From Hyperoplus lanceolatus (taxonomy: Eukaryota > Chordata > Actinopteri > Uranoscopiformes > Ammodytidae): DNA of 64,000 bases. Location of the stretch: NCBI GenBank assembly GCA_026929865.2, contig CM049404.1, forward strand, positions 12,794,501-12,858,500, read 5' to 3'. The translations under genes and the position numbers were made by a program. Positions 13,449-24,510 of the stretch are shown here, piece after piece. Every line of letters starts with the position of its first letter. The first letter of the stretch is position 1. Under the pieces are notes generated by a model, which made no database searches, was not told the DNA's origin, and saw nothing but the letters and a program-made list of their open reading frames with translations.

Positions 13449-13492
13449 GAGGTCTGGATATTTTTACACCGAGGTCTGGATATTTTTACACC
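13449..13492. repeat. Exact 22-bp tandem duplication
   Basis: The unit beginning GAGGTCTGGATATTTTT and ending ACACC occurs twice head to tail without a mismatch (13449-13470 and 13471-13492). Identity suggests a recent slippage or duplication event. No element boundary was found around it. Confidence 0.95.
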
Positions 13493-14737
13493 GGGACAAT
13501 TTGTTTTTCCTCGTCCATTGTGACAGCCGCAAGACAGCCGCTATCGCTGGACAAGAGAAGTAGCGAAGATACAGTCGCTGTGGTGTGCCAGTTGAGAGAG
13601 TGGCTCTACTAAAGAAAAACGGCTGCCTTTTTCTGGAGCATTGACCAGCATTGAGGCTGGAAATAGGACAGTGGCATACAGCACAGTATTCTGCCGGGGA
13701 GGTAGTGCTTCCCTATTTGCTAAAGTAGGCCCCGATGAAATAACAGGCAGAAGTAAACTTGATGATGGAACACTTTCAATGACATCTGTTGCCACCTACT
13801 AGTAAATGTTCTACTTTAGGCACAAGTTTATTTATAATGTGTATGCACGCTTTAGGACTGGTTTTGGTTAACAACTAGCTGTTGTAATACCTGTTCAAAC
13901 TAAGCAGAGAAGAGCCAGCTGATATGCCCACCATACCAAACCCCAGCATTCCAGACTCCTTCTAGGAGGGACACTTTGAGAACAGAAATTCTCAATAATG
14001 AAGTTATCCTGTTGTGGAAACTAAACACATATACTTGACATTGTCTTAGTTTGAGGCTATCATGTCAACTGAGGTTGGAATGGCATCTTAATGTAACTCT
14101 GTATTGCTGTTAACATACAACTAAGGTGTTTGCTAATTGGATCAAATTGACTTGTTATGTAAGAAAATAGACAACAATGGTCAGAATCACTTCCCAATCC
14201 ATATCTGAGCAAGTACTGTATATGTGTATTCGTAGGGACTGACAAAGTATGAAGTCTTTTGATAACAACATCACAGTTCACAATCTGTATTCACGTGTTA
14301 ATGCAACTGAATCAATGCAAGTTGGCTGACTGAACCTTCCTTTAAAGCCAGGATAGACAAAAACTGGAATAATATGTTACAGTCCAAAGGGGATGGATGC
14401 ATGTTAGTCCCAATGGGTTATCAGACCAGTGCAGGACCGGGGATGACACTGAGGCGGCTAGGCGAAGAAAAAGGCCATTTTCTTGGAGTGACAAATATCT
14501 GTAGGTGTACAAACAGAGAGCAGAGCCCCTGTTGGGAGGATGCCTGAGCTTTGTCTTTGTCACACGGTGTGACACAGAGTCACAGCATCACTCCCTGAGG
14601 TGTGTGGTTATGCGTACATGTGCGTGAATTGTGTGTATGTGTTTGTGTGTAAATGTGCACACACACATATGGAAGACCACCCTCTCATCTTTTTCTTTTT
14701 TTTCTTGCGACTGCTTGAAGCGTCTGTGTTTGGGGCA

Positions 14738-15048
14738 TGAAGCTATAGTTCGTAACTTTTTTATTTAAATGAATGTCGGTTACATTCAAGCCATCACCAA
14801 ACGAGTTGACACAAAGTTGATTAAGCCGATCGGCTCCACAAAACTCTCTGTATTTTGTCAGCATGTCGCAGGAGCTCAAGAAGCGCCCACAAAATATTTC
14901 AGTTGTTGATTCTACTACTAAGAAAAAACCTGGACATATGAAATACCATGTGCGATCACTGAAGGCTTACATCATGCGCCGACAGTGTTGTTGTAATTAC
15001 TCAGAATGTCCTCATGGGGGCGACATAAGTTACACACTATAGCTTTAA
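14738..15048. mobile_element. TTAA-type MITE, 311 bp
   Basis: Terminal inverted repeats of the type TTAAAGCTATAGTGTGTAAC. The right end is intact (minus-strand reading begins TTAAAGCTATAGTGTG). The left end has drifted to TGAAGCTATAGTTCG. The internal blocks GTTACATTC, GCCGACAG and GTTGTTGTAATTAC recur in the shorter copy at 54119-54229, which proves a shared family. No coding capacity. Confidence 0.8.
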
Positions 15049-15571
15049 CATAGAAAAAAATAAAAAATTATAAATTAAATTACTTCCAAAAGCAAAGATG
15101 GTGAATGATTGTAGTGCTTGGATTGTCTTATGTATAGGACAGCTGATAAATCAGGCAGGGTGCCAACCCTACATCACCACCATCCCAGGTCCAGCCAGAT
15201 TGAGCCCTGGGTGAGCCAAGGAAAGATACAACTGGTGGCTTTATGGCAGGGGGCTGGGTATGGGGAGTGTGACTGAGGAGCAAGGTGAGGGGAAAGCTAG
15301 CTTCCTACACTGCTGCTTCCAGCCGGCAAGATTAATGTAGGCTCTCTGGAGCAAAGGCAACATCCAAAGCCTTAATAAGGTACAAACAATCGGTTCCACT
15401 CCGCCGGCTTCCCAGGGAAAACTATTGTTGTGCTGCATTGTTTCCTCTAGTAAGGCTCCTTGGAGACACAGGGGCCGGGCTGCAGCATTTGACTGTCTCC
15501 ATTACAGCCAGGGGAGAGCTCACCGTATAGACCCGTGTTTGTCTGTGTAAGGGTGAAGGTTGGCTCCCGTA

Positions 15572-15591
15572 CCCCCCCCCCCCCCCCCCCC
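15572..15591. repeat. Homopolymer C run, 20 bp
   Basis: Twenty consecutive C residues about 55 bp beyond the donor side of the CG-1 exon, inside the downstream intron. On the transcribed strand this is a G run. Confidence 0.95.
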
Positions 15592-15647
15592 TCTTTCCCC
15601 TGTTCTCTCTCCATGTAAATTCAAACACCTTGTAAGCGCACACTCAC

Positions 15648-15783
15648 CTCGACTCCCTGTACTTTCAGCTTCATGTGATCCTCTCGTGTGGTCTTCCCGT
15701 CTTTCCTCTTCTTCCAGCAGTAGCCATCCTTCCGGTACTTCACCTTCTTCCTGTTGTACAATATCATCGACCCATTCTGCGGC
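15648..15783 (-). CDS. camta1: camta1 coding exon: CG-1 domain, RPQNGSMILYNRKKVKYRKD part
   Basis: CAMTA1 is a nuclear transcription activator with an N-terminal CG-1 DNA-binding domain, then an IPT/TIG fold, ankyrin repeats and calmodulin-binding IQ motifs. This 136-nt exon encodes 45 full codons of the CG-1 domain, from PQNGSMILYNRKK through YCWKKRKDGKTTREDHMK to KVQGVE. As I recall the human protein (roughly residues 101-146), it is identical. CAMTA2 differs here (SIILYN, GYLWKK, QGME), so camta1 is preferred. The acceptor (GGATACAG) at 15784-15785 and the donor (GTGAGTGTG) starting at 15647 are canonical. The exon starts with the third base of an arginine codon shared with the exon at 55575 and ends in phase 0. 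The dense Lys/Arg segment fits a nuclear localisation signal. The frame is open with no damage. Confidence 0.96.
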
Positions 15784-16814
15784 CTGTATCCGTGGAGACG
15801 GAACATAGAGAGAGAGAGGGGGGAGGGAAGGGGGGGAGCAAAAGATAGAAAGAAGAGATGAGATGTGAAGAATTATTAGGCAAACGCTCCAGCACAGCTC
15901 AGGGACTCATTTCGAGAGATGTACAAAGAGGCCCTGACATGAGTCCAGCAGCGCCAGGCAAAATAAATGCACCAGCGACTTCTTAGATGACAGGATTTCT
16001 TTATGGTGTATTTTAGCATTGGTATGCATGGTTTGACAACGACACAAAGCACCCTTCAGTATACGTTTCTCCCAACGAGAAGTGTTTGTGCTGCAAGCCG
16101 CTTAAGTGACACTCCTCATGGAGTAAATTATATGAAGGCCAGTGTGTAAGGCAAGCAGCATGGGGGTTGGAGGAGTGTGGGAGCGGGGGGCTGGCTTCCT
16201 TCCTTATCTCTCATTCATCCAACTTAAATGAGTTGTGGTGTTGGACGTCCGAGGGAAAAGAAGATCCTCCCTCGCACTCCATTCATAATTCATTCTCCCT
16301 CCACCAGACCACAGCCTGTAGGCTCATCATGATATAATGTAACTATTTGATGATAATCTGCCTTTCCACTTTCATTTGTAATAGAGGCATTTGGTGCCCA
16401 CTGTTAAACATTAACAGAAAGTGTAGCATAAAACATTGATGCCTTACTCGACAATTAGTAAGCAGTTAAACATAGCTTTGTTTTTGTGTGTATTTCTGTG
16501 TATATTGTGTGCAGAGGCTGTGTATCATCAGTATAAATCCCTGCATATGCCACATTTCAGCATCAGTTTCCCACGCACTTTTGCACTCCTCCAACACAAA
16601 CAGACACACACACACACACACTACACACAGCTGCTATGATTTGGAGCTCTCCCAAATGAGAACAGGTTTGCCTCTGTGTTTGGTGCCTCACAGTGCATGA
16701 GTGGGAAAGCCGCTTGCCCGAGCTGCTGAGGAGGCAGTGTGACTGTTGAGGGGGGCTTAACCATCCAGTCAGCTGGTGAGCCTTGTTAGCCTTGTGCTCA
16801 CACGCATGGACACA

Positions 16815-16816
<2 letters not shown>

Positions 16817-16864
<48 letters not shown>
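16817..16864. repeat. (AC)n microsatellite, 48 bp
   Basis: Pure AC repeat. A shorter one lies at about 16607-16621. Confidence 0.95.
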
Positions 16865-16867
<3 letters not shown>

Positions 16868-17643
16868 AAACTAGAAACACAAAATGAACAGAAAAACTCT
16901 CTAACGAAGCAGAGGAGTAAAAACGCTGGGTTGAATTCTGTCGTCTGTAACAATATTGCAAATGAGCAATGCCAATGGTTGTTTTTGCATTGTTTTGTTG
17001 TTTGAATTGCAATTGTTTTTTTTTTTCACACGGTTTATTTATAACGCTGCATGCATGATTTTGCAAAGGGGGGGATGCCTTTGAGGGGGGAGGGGGCTGG
17101 GGGCAGGGCCGTGTTTATCTTGGTATCACTCATCAATCATTTCCCAGCCCCCGGATCTCAGGGGCCAGTATAGAAGGGAGGAGAAGAGGGTCCCTGCAGT
17201 CCCCCCCCCCTCTCTGTGGCCCTTGACAGCACCTTCTAATGAGAGACACCACTCACACACTAACGCGCTCCCTCCCTCACTGATCTCCCTCTCCTCCTCC
17301 TCCTCCTTTTCTCTCTCACTACATCCGCGTCTTCTCGCCGTCACTCAACTCAAAAGTTGTGCACCGGGGAAAACGTCTTTGTCTCCTCCCTTGCTCCCCC
17401 ACTTTTCTCGTTCTCCCTCGTTTCATCTTTCTCAGGATCCCTTCACCTCCGCTCTCTGCCCACACCTCCCTCTCTCTCTCTCCCGCTGTCTTCCCTCTAA
17501 CTCACTAGCCCTCCCCTTGTTCTTAGCACTCAGCACACTTTGCAGAAAACAACTATTAAACCGACATTTTTATTGGTCAATTTGTAAAAAGTGGAAAGTG
17601 CTCCGATGGCTGCGTGGGATATATATACAAGAAGTGTATATTA

Positions 17644-17679
17644 TTATGACCACGCCGCCGAGGAGAGGCGTGGTCATAA
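17644..17679. other. Perfect 13-bp hairpin with 10-nt loop
   Basis: TTATGACCACGCC at 17644-17656 is exactly complementary to GGCGTGGTCATAA at 17667-17679. The loop is GCCGAGGAGA. The stem is GC-rich in AT-rich surroundings and no longer element or target duplication is visible. It could be a remnant of a foldback element, a dyad protein-binding site or an RNA hairpin in the pre-mRNA. Confidence 0.9.
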
Positions 17680-17989
17680 ATAGAAATAACTCATGAGCTA
17701 AGAATTTTTTTTCGCAGTATAGTGCAAACTCAACATGTATTTCCATGCAGATTTGCATCCCAAAGGTCACTTGAAGGACTCATATTTGACCAAGTGCCTA
17801 TACACCGGCACTTGGTATCAATCAAACGGCGGAATGGCCCCTCTCAAACAGTGGTGATCCTATTATTTGTTTCAATATCATTCCAAGGGTTTTTGTCCTT
17901 CAAAAAAAAGATACAAGGAGTGTGCTTCTTAAAATGTAGCGCTGCTTGAGACAAAAAGATGGGCGCGCGATGAGATAAGGCAGAAAATC

Positions 17990-18200
17990 AAATGACACGG
18001 GGCTATCTGATCTCCTCCGGAGCACTGGAAATTGGGGTGAGGCTTCGGTGTCAGAGGCTCCACGCCGTATTTATCGGCTCTGCGCGAAAACTTATTCGCT
18101 CAGCTATTTTTGAGGGACTGTTAGGTAGATGCTATTTTCAATTCAAGGCACTTTGGACCCGTAGGAGAAAGCCTCGGCAGCCCCCTCTCTAGAGTAGGTC
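17990..18200. promoter_or_regulatory. Candidate conserved non-coding element
   Basis: Unique, complex stretch with no simple repeat, bounded on the low-intron side by the pyrimidine-rich run near 18240-18320. Regulatory role inferred from texture alone. Confidence 0.22.
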
Positions 18201-18509
18201 TGAGGCAGAGGCCAGTCTAAAAAACGCATGCTTTGGCAACATAATGTGTCTCCTCTCCCCTCCTGCTGTCTCCCTCTCTCTCTCTCTCAGTCTTTCTCTC
18301 TCACTCTTTCCCTCCCACTCATCTCTTACCACTGTATACTTAGGCGATTCAATTAATCTTATCAGAATTATACATATTTATACATGAGGAGGAAATGCTA
18401 ACTGCTCCGTTATCAAAAGAAGCGTGACAGGAGGCCCCTATGTCTCTGATGCCTAAATGTGGCAGATTAATATGGAAATACAGGCCTCTGACAAAGTGCA
18501 CACAAGCTC

Positions 18510-18510
<1 letters not shown>

Positions 18511-18557
<47 letters not shown>
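18511..18557. repeat. Compound (GCAC)n-(AC)n microsatellite
   Basis: About five GCAC units run into a pure AC tract, the same compound arrangement as at 51049-51164. Confidence 0.95.
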
Positions 18558-18561
<4 letters not shown>

Positions 18562-18651
18562 GTAGCCTCTGTTCTATGGCGTTCGCAGCGATAATAAGCT
18601 TTGCCCTCCGGGTGGTGTTAGGCCTTGTCCAGTCCTTTAGGAATCATTCAT

Positions 18652-18663
18652 TTACCCAGGTAA
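18652..18663. promoter_or_regulatory. TTACCCAGGTAA palindromic motif
   Basis: This 12-mer is the exact reverse complement of TTACCTGGGTAA at 1383-1394. It lies in a unique stretch (about 18590-18710) with further ATTCA and CAATCA cores. It contains the CAGGTA core of ZEB-type factors. The shared motif is seen; function is inferred. Confidence 0.3.
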
Positions 18664-19012
18664 TGGCATTCACTCAATCAGATTTGTTCATTTGAAAAAG
18701 TCAGGGGATGGTGGGGGGGCTTATGTGAATGGTGACGTGTTCAGAATAGGTAACAAAGCCAAAGCAAGGGAGCCCATGGCCCGCAGACAAAAATAAAAAA
18801 AACACGGCTGGAAGGCTCAGCTGCACTGTCTGAAGGCCTGTAGGCGCTAACAGAGAAAGAAAGGGAAGCTACAACAGACACATGTATGTGTGAGTGTGAG
18901 AGATGCTCCTGTTCCAATCAGTGGGGAGAATCCACAGCTCGGGTGAATCATTCCAAAATCACAAATTGAGCAAAACAGTTACACAGGGATAGAATTCTGA
19001 AATCTTTTGACT

Positions 19013-19583
19013 TTAAAGAGGACCTATTATACTACTTTTCTGGTCTTAATTTCTTGTTTTACACTGCTATAGAGCAACCTGACACGAATCACATCACAAA
19101 AAACTATGTAGATTTTCGGGAAGCTCTTTCTCTTATTTTGGCGATCCAGCACGTCCTGTGAACACTTGAGTGTGTGTGCTTCCGCCATCTCCGCTCCCCC
19201 CCCCCTCCTGCAAACCCCACTCCGTTGTGATTGGTTACCTTCCTTCCGGAACACTTTCAGTGGCGGGAAGCGCAAGCATGGACCTATAAGGGTGCGAGAC
19301 AGACGCGAACAGGGAAGTGACAGCATTGCTATACATGGAAACACCAAGTTACATGCGACGTCACAATATTACAAAGCGACAAACCGCTTTGAACACGTGA
19401 CTTCTCGACTGGCTAGAATAGTGTCTAGTGCTCTGCACAGACACCCCAGACGGTCAGCAGGGAATACGTCGAAATGCATATAAGTCATTATTTGATAATT
19501 TAGTATGGTTAAGCATGACTATAAATCATCATAACAACGTTTATAGGTCATAAAAGTCAAAAAGCATCATAGGTCCTCTTTAA
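19013..19583. mobile_element. TTAA-ended MITE, 571 bp
   Basis: The left end reads TTAAAGAGGACCTATTATAC. The right end on the minus strand reads TTAAAGAGGACCTATGATGC. Both outer edges are TTAA, consistent with a TTAA target duplication. The single end at 61683 (TTAAAGGTCAACTATTATGC) looks like a diverged relative. No transposase frame is present. Confidence 0.85.
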
Positions 19584-19700
19584 TAAACATGCTTTCTAAG
19601 CAGAACGCAAACAGGCTTTTTTGCAAAAAGTGCATACACGTTCCTGGCAACTATTAGCAATACATAGAATAGCAAAACAAAGCAAAAACCAAAATCAGAG

Positions 19701-20958
19701 TAGGGGAGAACGGGGGAATCTGAGGCATCGGGTAATGTGAGCCACCCCCTGTATCTAGGCAACGGAAAACATTTGTGGTCATGTGAGATATATGTTTTCA
19801 AGCCCCTCTCATTTCCCCATGGCCCTGAAAGAGAGGACCTCATGGTGCTGTAGTAAGCATGTTTTTTTCACCAAAATAGGTATTTTGCATGTAAAAGTAC
19901 ATTTTCTTGCTGTCAACTTAATCAACTGTTGTGCCAAAGCAAATGTATTCACGTAGAAAAAACTTCTATCATACGTGTTGATGAACTACCAACATATGAA
20001 ACCATGTGATGCTGATAACTGAAGATTAGCCTGAAATGCTAAGAGAGGTAGTTTTTTCTCAAATTGTGGTGGTGGGGGAAAGTGAGCCAAATGCTGTGGG
20101 GAAAAGTGAGCCATTGTCTCACTTTCCCCCACAATGAGGCACAAGTTAAGTTTAGTCTTAAACATATTTCAATGTAATATTACATGACATATGTTTTATC
20201 TTAATGTCATACACATTGTAAAAAAGGCATCATGCCAAGGAAATACACCAGGAAGACGACCTGTGGCAACCACATGGAAAGAGCACCTTCTCATCTTTCC
20301 CTGTAACCTTCAGGGCTGGAATGTAAAGTAGGCCTAGCTGTAGAGTATGACAGGCTGATTTTATAATCCAGTTGGGTCTTCTACTGTGTTCTGAGTCCCA
20401 GGCTGTTCTGGCTGGTTCTAATTTTCCTATGCTTTGACCCCCAGACACTAGCTGGCTCTAAGGGTCCTGTGTTCTGACCCCCAGACTGTGTTCTAATCTA
20501 ACTGGTTCTATCTTTCATTTGAATCTAATTAAAACCTTTTGAATTATAATATGTTGTATTTGATTTTGTTCAGAGTTACTTTCAAGTGTTTACAAAATTT
20601 GCTTTGCTTAATTGACCAAACCCCATCATTCTTTTACTAGTCTGACATTAGTTCTGGAATGTGTGGCTAGTTTTCAGGATTCTTACTGTTACAATATGTG
20701 TTGTTATGGTAGTTTCAGAGTGTAAAAAGTAAGTGGATCAGTTTACCCCACAGCTGGGGTAAAGTGAGCCACATGACAACTTTTTTTAAAACAATTATAT
20801 TTTCACTGCCCTTTGTCTTGAAACAATTCTGCTAATGCCCATTTCTAGGAAACATCCTGAATTAATGGGAAATGTGTAAATTTGAGTGATAAATCATTTT
20901 AGCTCGCTTAGAGGGGAGCAAATGTAAAAAGTGGCTCAGATTACCCCGTTCTCCCCTA
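19701..20958. mobile_element. Non-autonomous DNA transposon, 1.26 kb, TA-flanked
   Basis: The left end reads TAGGGGAGAACGGGG followed by AATCTGAG. The right end on the minus strand reads TAGGGGAGAACGGGGTAATC then TGAGCCAC. The outer TA on both sides fits a TA target duplication. Internal copies of GTGAGCCA occur near 20093, 20106 and 20764, with the complementary TCTCACTTTCCCC near 20117 and TTTACCCCA near 20741, so the interior is partly built from terminal-like repeats. No transposase frame. Superfamily not assigned; TA duplications are typical of Tc1/mariner but not exclusive to it. Confidence 0.8.
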
Positions 20959-21363
20959 TGTCCTCACTGTATTACTTTTAATAAAACATGAAATAATCCA
21001 TTACTGTATTACCAGACTCAAAACTACTCGACTGTATCAAGTGTAAGACAAGCACACAGCATTTTAATTATTGGTATTCCAGCTTATAATAGCACAAATT
21101 CCGTGTTGCTGAATTCATTCTTATCAAAAGGATTGAAGAGAATGAAGTATCTCGGTCTTGGTGAACCGGTGTAGCAGTAATGGCTGGGCTCCAACATGCT
21201 GTTTTTCTCCCTAGCAAGCTAAAATGCAGCTATGAAGAGAGCATAATAGACTAAAGTTAAGTAAGCAGAGTTAAGCAAAGTAGAGTAGAGTAAGTGTAGG
21301 GCAGTAGTGAACTCCATGTAATCAAACATGTTGGTAACGACATTTTGCAGTATCTTGCTGGTT

Positions 21364-21381
21364 TGTGTAGTTAACTACACA
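21364..21381. other. 18-bp perfect palindrome TGTGTAGTTAACTACACA
   Basis: Self-complementary over 18 bp without a spacer, centred on GTTAAC. No flanking terminal repeats were found. It could be a dyad factor site or the core of an old inverted-repeat element. Confidence 0.85.
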
Positions 21382-22159
21382 CTGTTTCTTTAATTGAACT
21401 CCCATTTACAAGTCCCATAAAATGGAAAATCCAGATTTGCTTACAACGAAAAATGTGACATTACTTGCAAGTTAGTCCTTGCGAAAAGTCCAGATGGGAT
21501 TGTTGGCATGGGATTTTTTGTATTCTATTTTGTTATAATTTCATATCACATGCACATTGTCAATTTGATCAGTACAAAGTAGTTTGAACAACTTCTTCTT
21601 TTGCTAAGTAGCTTTGGTTATCCAAAGCAGATGTCTCCCTATAGGGTAGCTTTGCTGTACTTCAATCTGGCTGTTTGCAACCCTATATGCTTTGGAAGTA
21701 GCTTCCACATCATTGAGTAGAGTAGAGTAGAGTACAGTAAAATAGAGTTCAGCAAAAACAGCGGAGAGGGGAGGAGAAGAGAAGAGAGTGGATGTTGGTT
21801 GGAGAGGCTTTGAAGATCGGAGGTTGAACTGGTTTGGGCCTGGAGAGCCTCGGGAGGGAGGCAACACCTGCTGTTCTCAATTACCCATCAGAGCCTTCAG
21901 CCATCACAGCTTGTATCAACAAACCACACTCACACCTCACACCTACTACTAACTCATCCAACTCACATCTACCTACACACATGAACACACACACGCACAC
22001 ACCTTCATGTGGTGACACACACACACACACATCCACACCAAGCCTAAGCAGCAAGGATAAATTTGAGGCACAAATATGCCCCTGAGCACTCACACACACA
22101 CGCATTGCACCCACGTACAGAAACACACTAAGTTTCAGGTAATCCGGTTGCTCCATCAA

Positions 22160-22560
22160 GGGATAACATTAATAGCAAGAAGAGTGACGGAACATCAATA
22201 ACACACTGATGCGAATCATTACAGGTTCTGTCAATCACAGGCAAAGCATAGGTCACATGTGTTAAAACACAGGTGCGTGGGAACACAAACACACACACAC
22301 ACACAGAGCTGTCGACACTGAGAGGAGGTGTTCCCATGTGTAATGTGATTATACTTCAAGCGGCGGTGCTCTATTAGATGGCACATCATCTTTTGAGCTG
22401 GATGTGTGAGCAGAAAGGTGCTGGTGTCGCATTAGGAGAGCTCCTATCTGGACGCATCACGTGCAATTGATGACTCGCTGATAAGCCGCTCCCTTCAGCC
22501 CCCAGCCAGAGAATGCATCAGGAAGTGGGGTGTTCGCTAAAACTACTTTAAATGTAAATC
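22160..22560. promoter_or_regulatory. Candidate conserved non-coding element with PBX-MEIS type site
   Basis: Contains CTGTCAATCA at 22228-22237, the exact reverse complement of the TGATTGACAG at 519-528. A short CA run at about 22288-22304 splits the block. The sequence to the right is unique and complex. Function is inferred from the motif and texture. Confidence 0.3.
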
Positions 22561-22809
22561 TGCCACAGCTTCAGGATTGAGATTCATTGTCTGCGCCTGC
22601 TCCCCCCCCACCCACCCCCCATCCGACTCCCCCGCTAGTGTTCGTATGTCAAGACGCCCCAGGTCGCGTACCTCTTTGACTGCCAATGAGGGCCTCGGCG
22701 CCTGGTCACTGTCATCATGCACGCACAGTTCCTACTAGACTCTATGCTGCTGAGTGGCCACAGCCCTCAACCATGAATACTTAATCATTTATGGTAATTA
22801 AAGGGAGTA

Positions 22810-22946
22810 AGGGGGCATTGTGGTGGCTCAGTCAGCTAGAACCAGTTATGCAACATCCTTTAAATCATATCACATCATCTGCCCCTCCTCCCACCACCCT
22901 CCTTATCTCTGTTACATGTTAACTTTATTCTCTCTACTCTGGACTG
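22810..22946 (+). mobile_element. Probable degraded tRNA-headed SINE
   Basis: The head GGGGGCATTGTGGTGGCTCAG is followed by an A-box-like AGTCAGCTAGAAC. A C/T-rich body ends abruptly where the TTAA-ended element at 22947 begins. The B box is not recognisable. The layout matches fish tRNA-SINEs such as the copy at 4758, but identity is too low to be sure. Confidence 0.4.
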
Positions 22947-23328
22947 TTAACGGCAGGGTTGGCAATGTTGAGAAGCCTCACCAATGTATAGTCGCGTTTG
23001 TCCTATTGCTGTATCTGAGGCCTTTTTAAACTTTTGTCTTTCTTTCCCTGGCCTTTTCAGCAGGGTGGGCGGTTACAAGTATACGCGGTAACGTTAATTT
23101 TGGCATCAATGATGCACTTTGAGTACAGGCTGAGTATCAAGAAGCATGTGATTGGTTCTTTCCAAGCAGACCGCGAGTCAGTGATTGGTGGGCAATTTTA
23201 CAGGATTACAGCAGCTACAGATGAAGGATCTTTTTCAGAGTTTTTTTTGTATTCCTGCGGGATGTAAAGACTATTTCAAACAATATATATAAAAAAGTGC
23301 ATATTGGATTAGCCAACCCTGCCTTTAA
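22947..23328. mobile_element. TTAA-ended MITE, 382 bp
   Basis: The left end reads TTAACGGCAGGGTTGGCAAT. The right end on the minus strand reads TTAAAGGCAGGGTTGGCTAA. TTAA flanks both sides. There is no coding capacity. It abuts the likely SINE at 22810, so it probably landed in that SINE's tail. Confidence 0.85.
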
Positions 23329-23454
23329 ATGGTCATGGTCATCTTTATATAACAATTAGAGATAAGCGAGAAAACAGGCATAGAAACCAAACCCTAAAGT
23401 TAAGTTTTCCTAATATGATATCACGTAGTTCCAAGGCTGTACAGATGGAGCAGG

Positions 23455-23490
23455 GTGTTTGTTTACCCAATGTGTTTAGCTAAACACAGC
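23455..23490. promoter_or_regulatory. Forkhead-type site cluster with 18-bp palindrome
   Basis: A canonical forkhead core TGTTTAC at 23460-23466 is followed 4 bp later by a perfect 18-bp palindrome, TGTGTTTAGCTAAACACA (23471-23488), each half of which carries TGTTTA. The surroundings (about 23395-23550) are unique sequence. The motifs are seen directly; binding and enhancer function are inferred. Confidence 0.4.
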
Positions 23491-24339
23491 AGTAATGATG
23501 AGAGGCTAGCTGGGGCCCTGGAGTTGTAATTCAGCATAGGGAGACAGATTGGGTGCCTCCCCTTCCTCTCTCTCTATCTATACTGCCGGTGACTGCCACA
23601 GAACTCGGGCCCCGGCCCATTGCCCTCCAGCACAAAACAGATGTTCCCCCCGCACTTATCTCAATGAAAAAATCACAGACAATTTACAAAGAATATAAAT
23701 TACTGTTGTAGCCGCACATCAATGTCTCTGTCCCTATAAGACCTTGTAAAAAGGATAAGGGGTGAATTGGTGTGGGCGGCTGGGTGGATTGTAGGGAGAC
23801 AACACACGGCGGAAGGGAGCAGTTATATAGTGGAGGAAGGTGGTGTTGCTCTTCTTATCTGGTCCACAGCAGCCCGGCAGAATGAGAGAGAGAGAGAGGC
23901 TGGTGACTGGCGGTGATGCTGCGCTGATAGCGCTAAGCCGGTTTCATGCACATTTCAGGGAGGCTGCCATCACTACTCAAGACTTAAAGCTCTCAGCTGC
24001 TGTCAGTGGGATGAGGTTGGGACGTTATTTACAAATAGCCATGTCGTACACTGGTTACGCCGGCTCCATTCGCCGTGTCAACACATGCACACAGAGCAGT
24101 GAGGGCTAATGTGCGGCTTTGATGTACAGCTTAGGTGACACGGAATTTGAATGTCTGTGCTTGTAAGGTTTTGGCTGAGGAAGACATGTTCGTATTCACT
24201 TGAAATGCACACTGTCGTCGGTATATGTGTGTCTGTGTATGTGTGTGTGTGCGTGCCTTTAATATGTTTTACTGGGTTGAGATGTTGATGACTTTCAACT
24301 GCTCGCTCAAAGGGCTTCCACATAATATTAGTGGTGGAT

Positions 24340-24510
24340 GCTATTTTCAGCCTTTAGTCAGTCTACGTATGCTCACTTGGAAGTAGCGGCTACAGAGACG
24401 ATGATTCATGCCCCACATCCTCGCCGCTAATCTTCACAAATCATCCGTGGTGTGTCTCAGAACATTGTAAATAAAAAGGTGCCATCGAAATGAAGCTTCT
24501 TTTATAGCCC
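24340..24510. promoter_or_regulatory. Candidate conserved non-coding element
   Basis: Unique, complex stretch with ATTCA and CTAATC cores and no simple repeat. Texture only. Confidence 0.22.

Noticed and set aside
13306-13830. DNA transposon suggested by TGTGCC and GGCACA near the ends
   Set aside because: Only about six matching bases and no target duplication.
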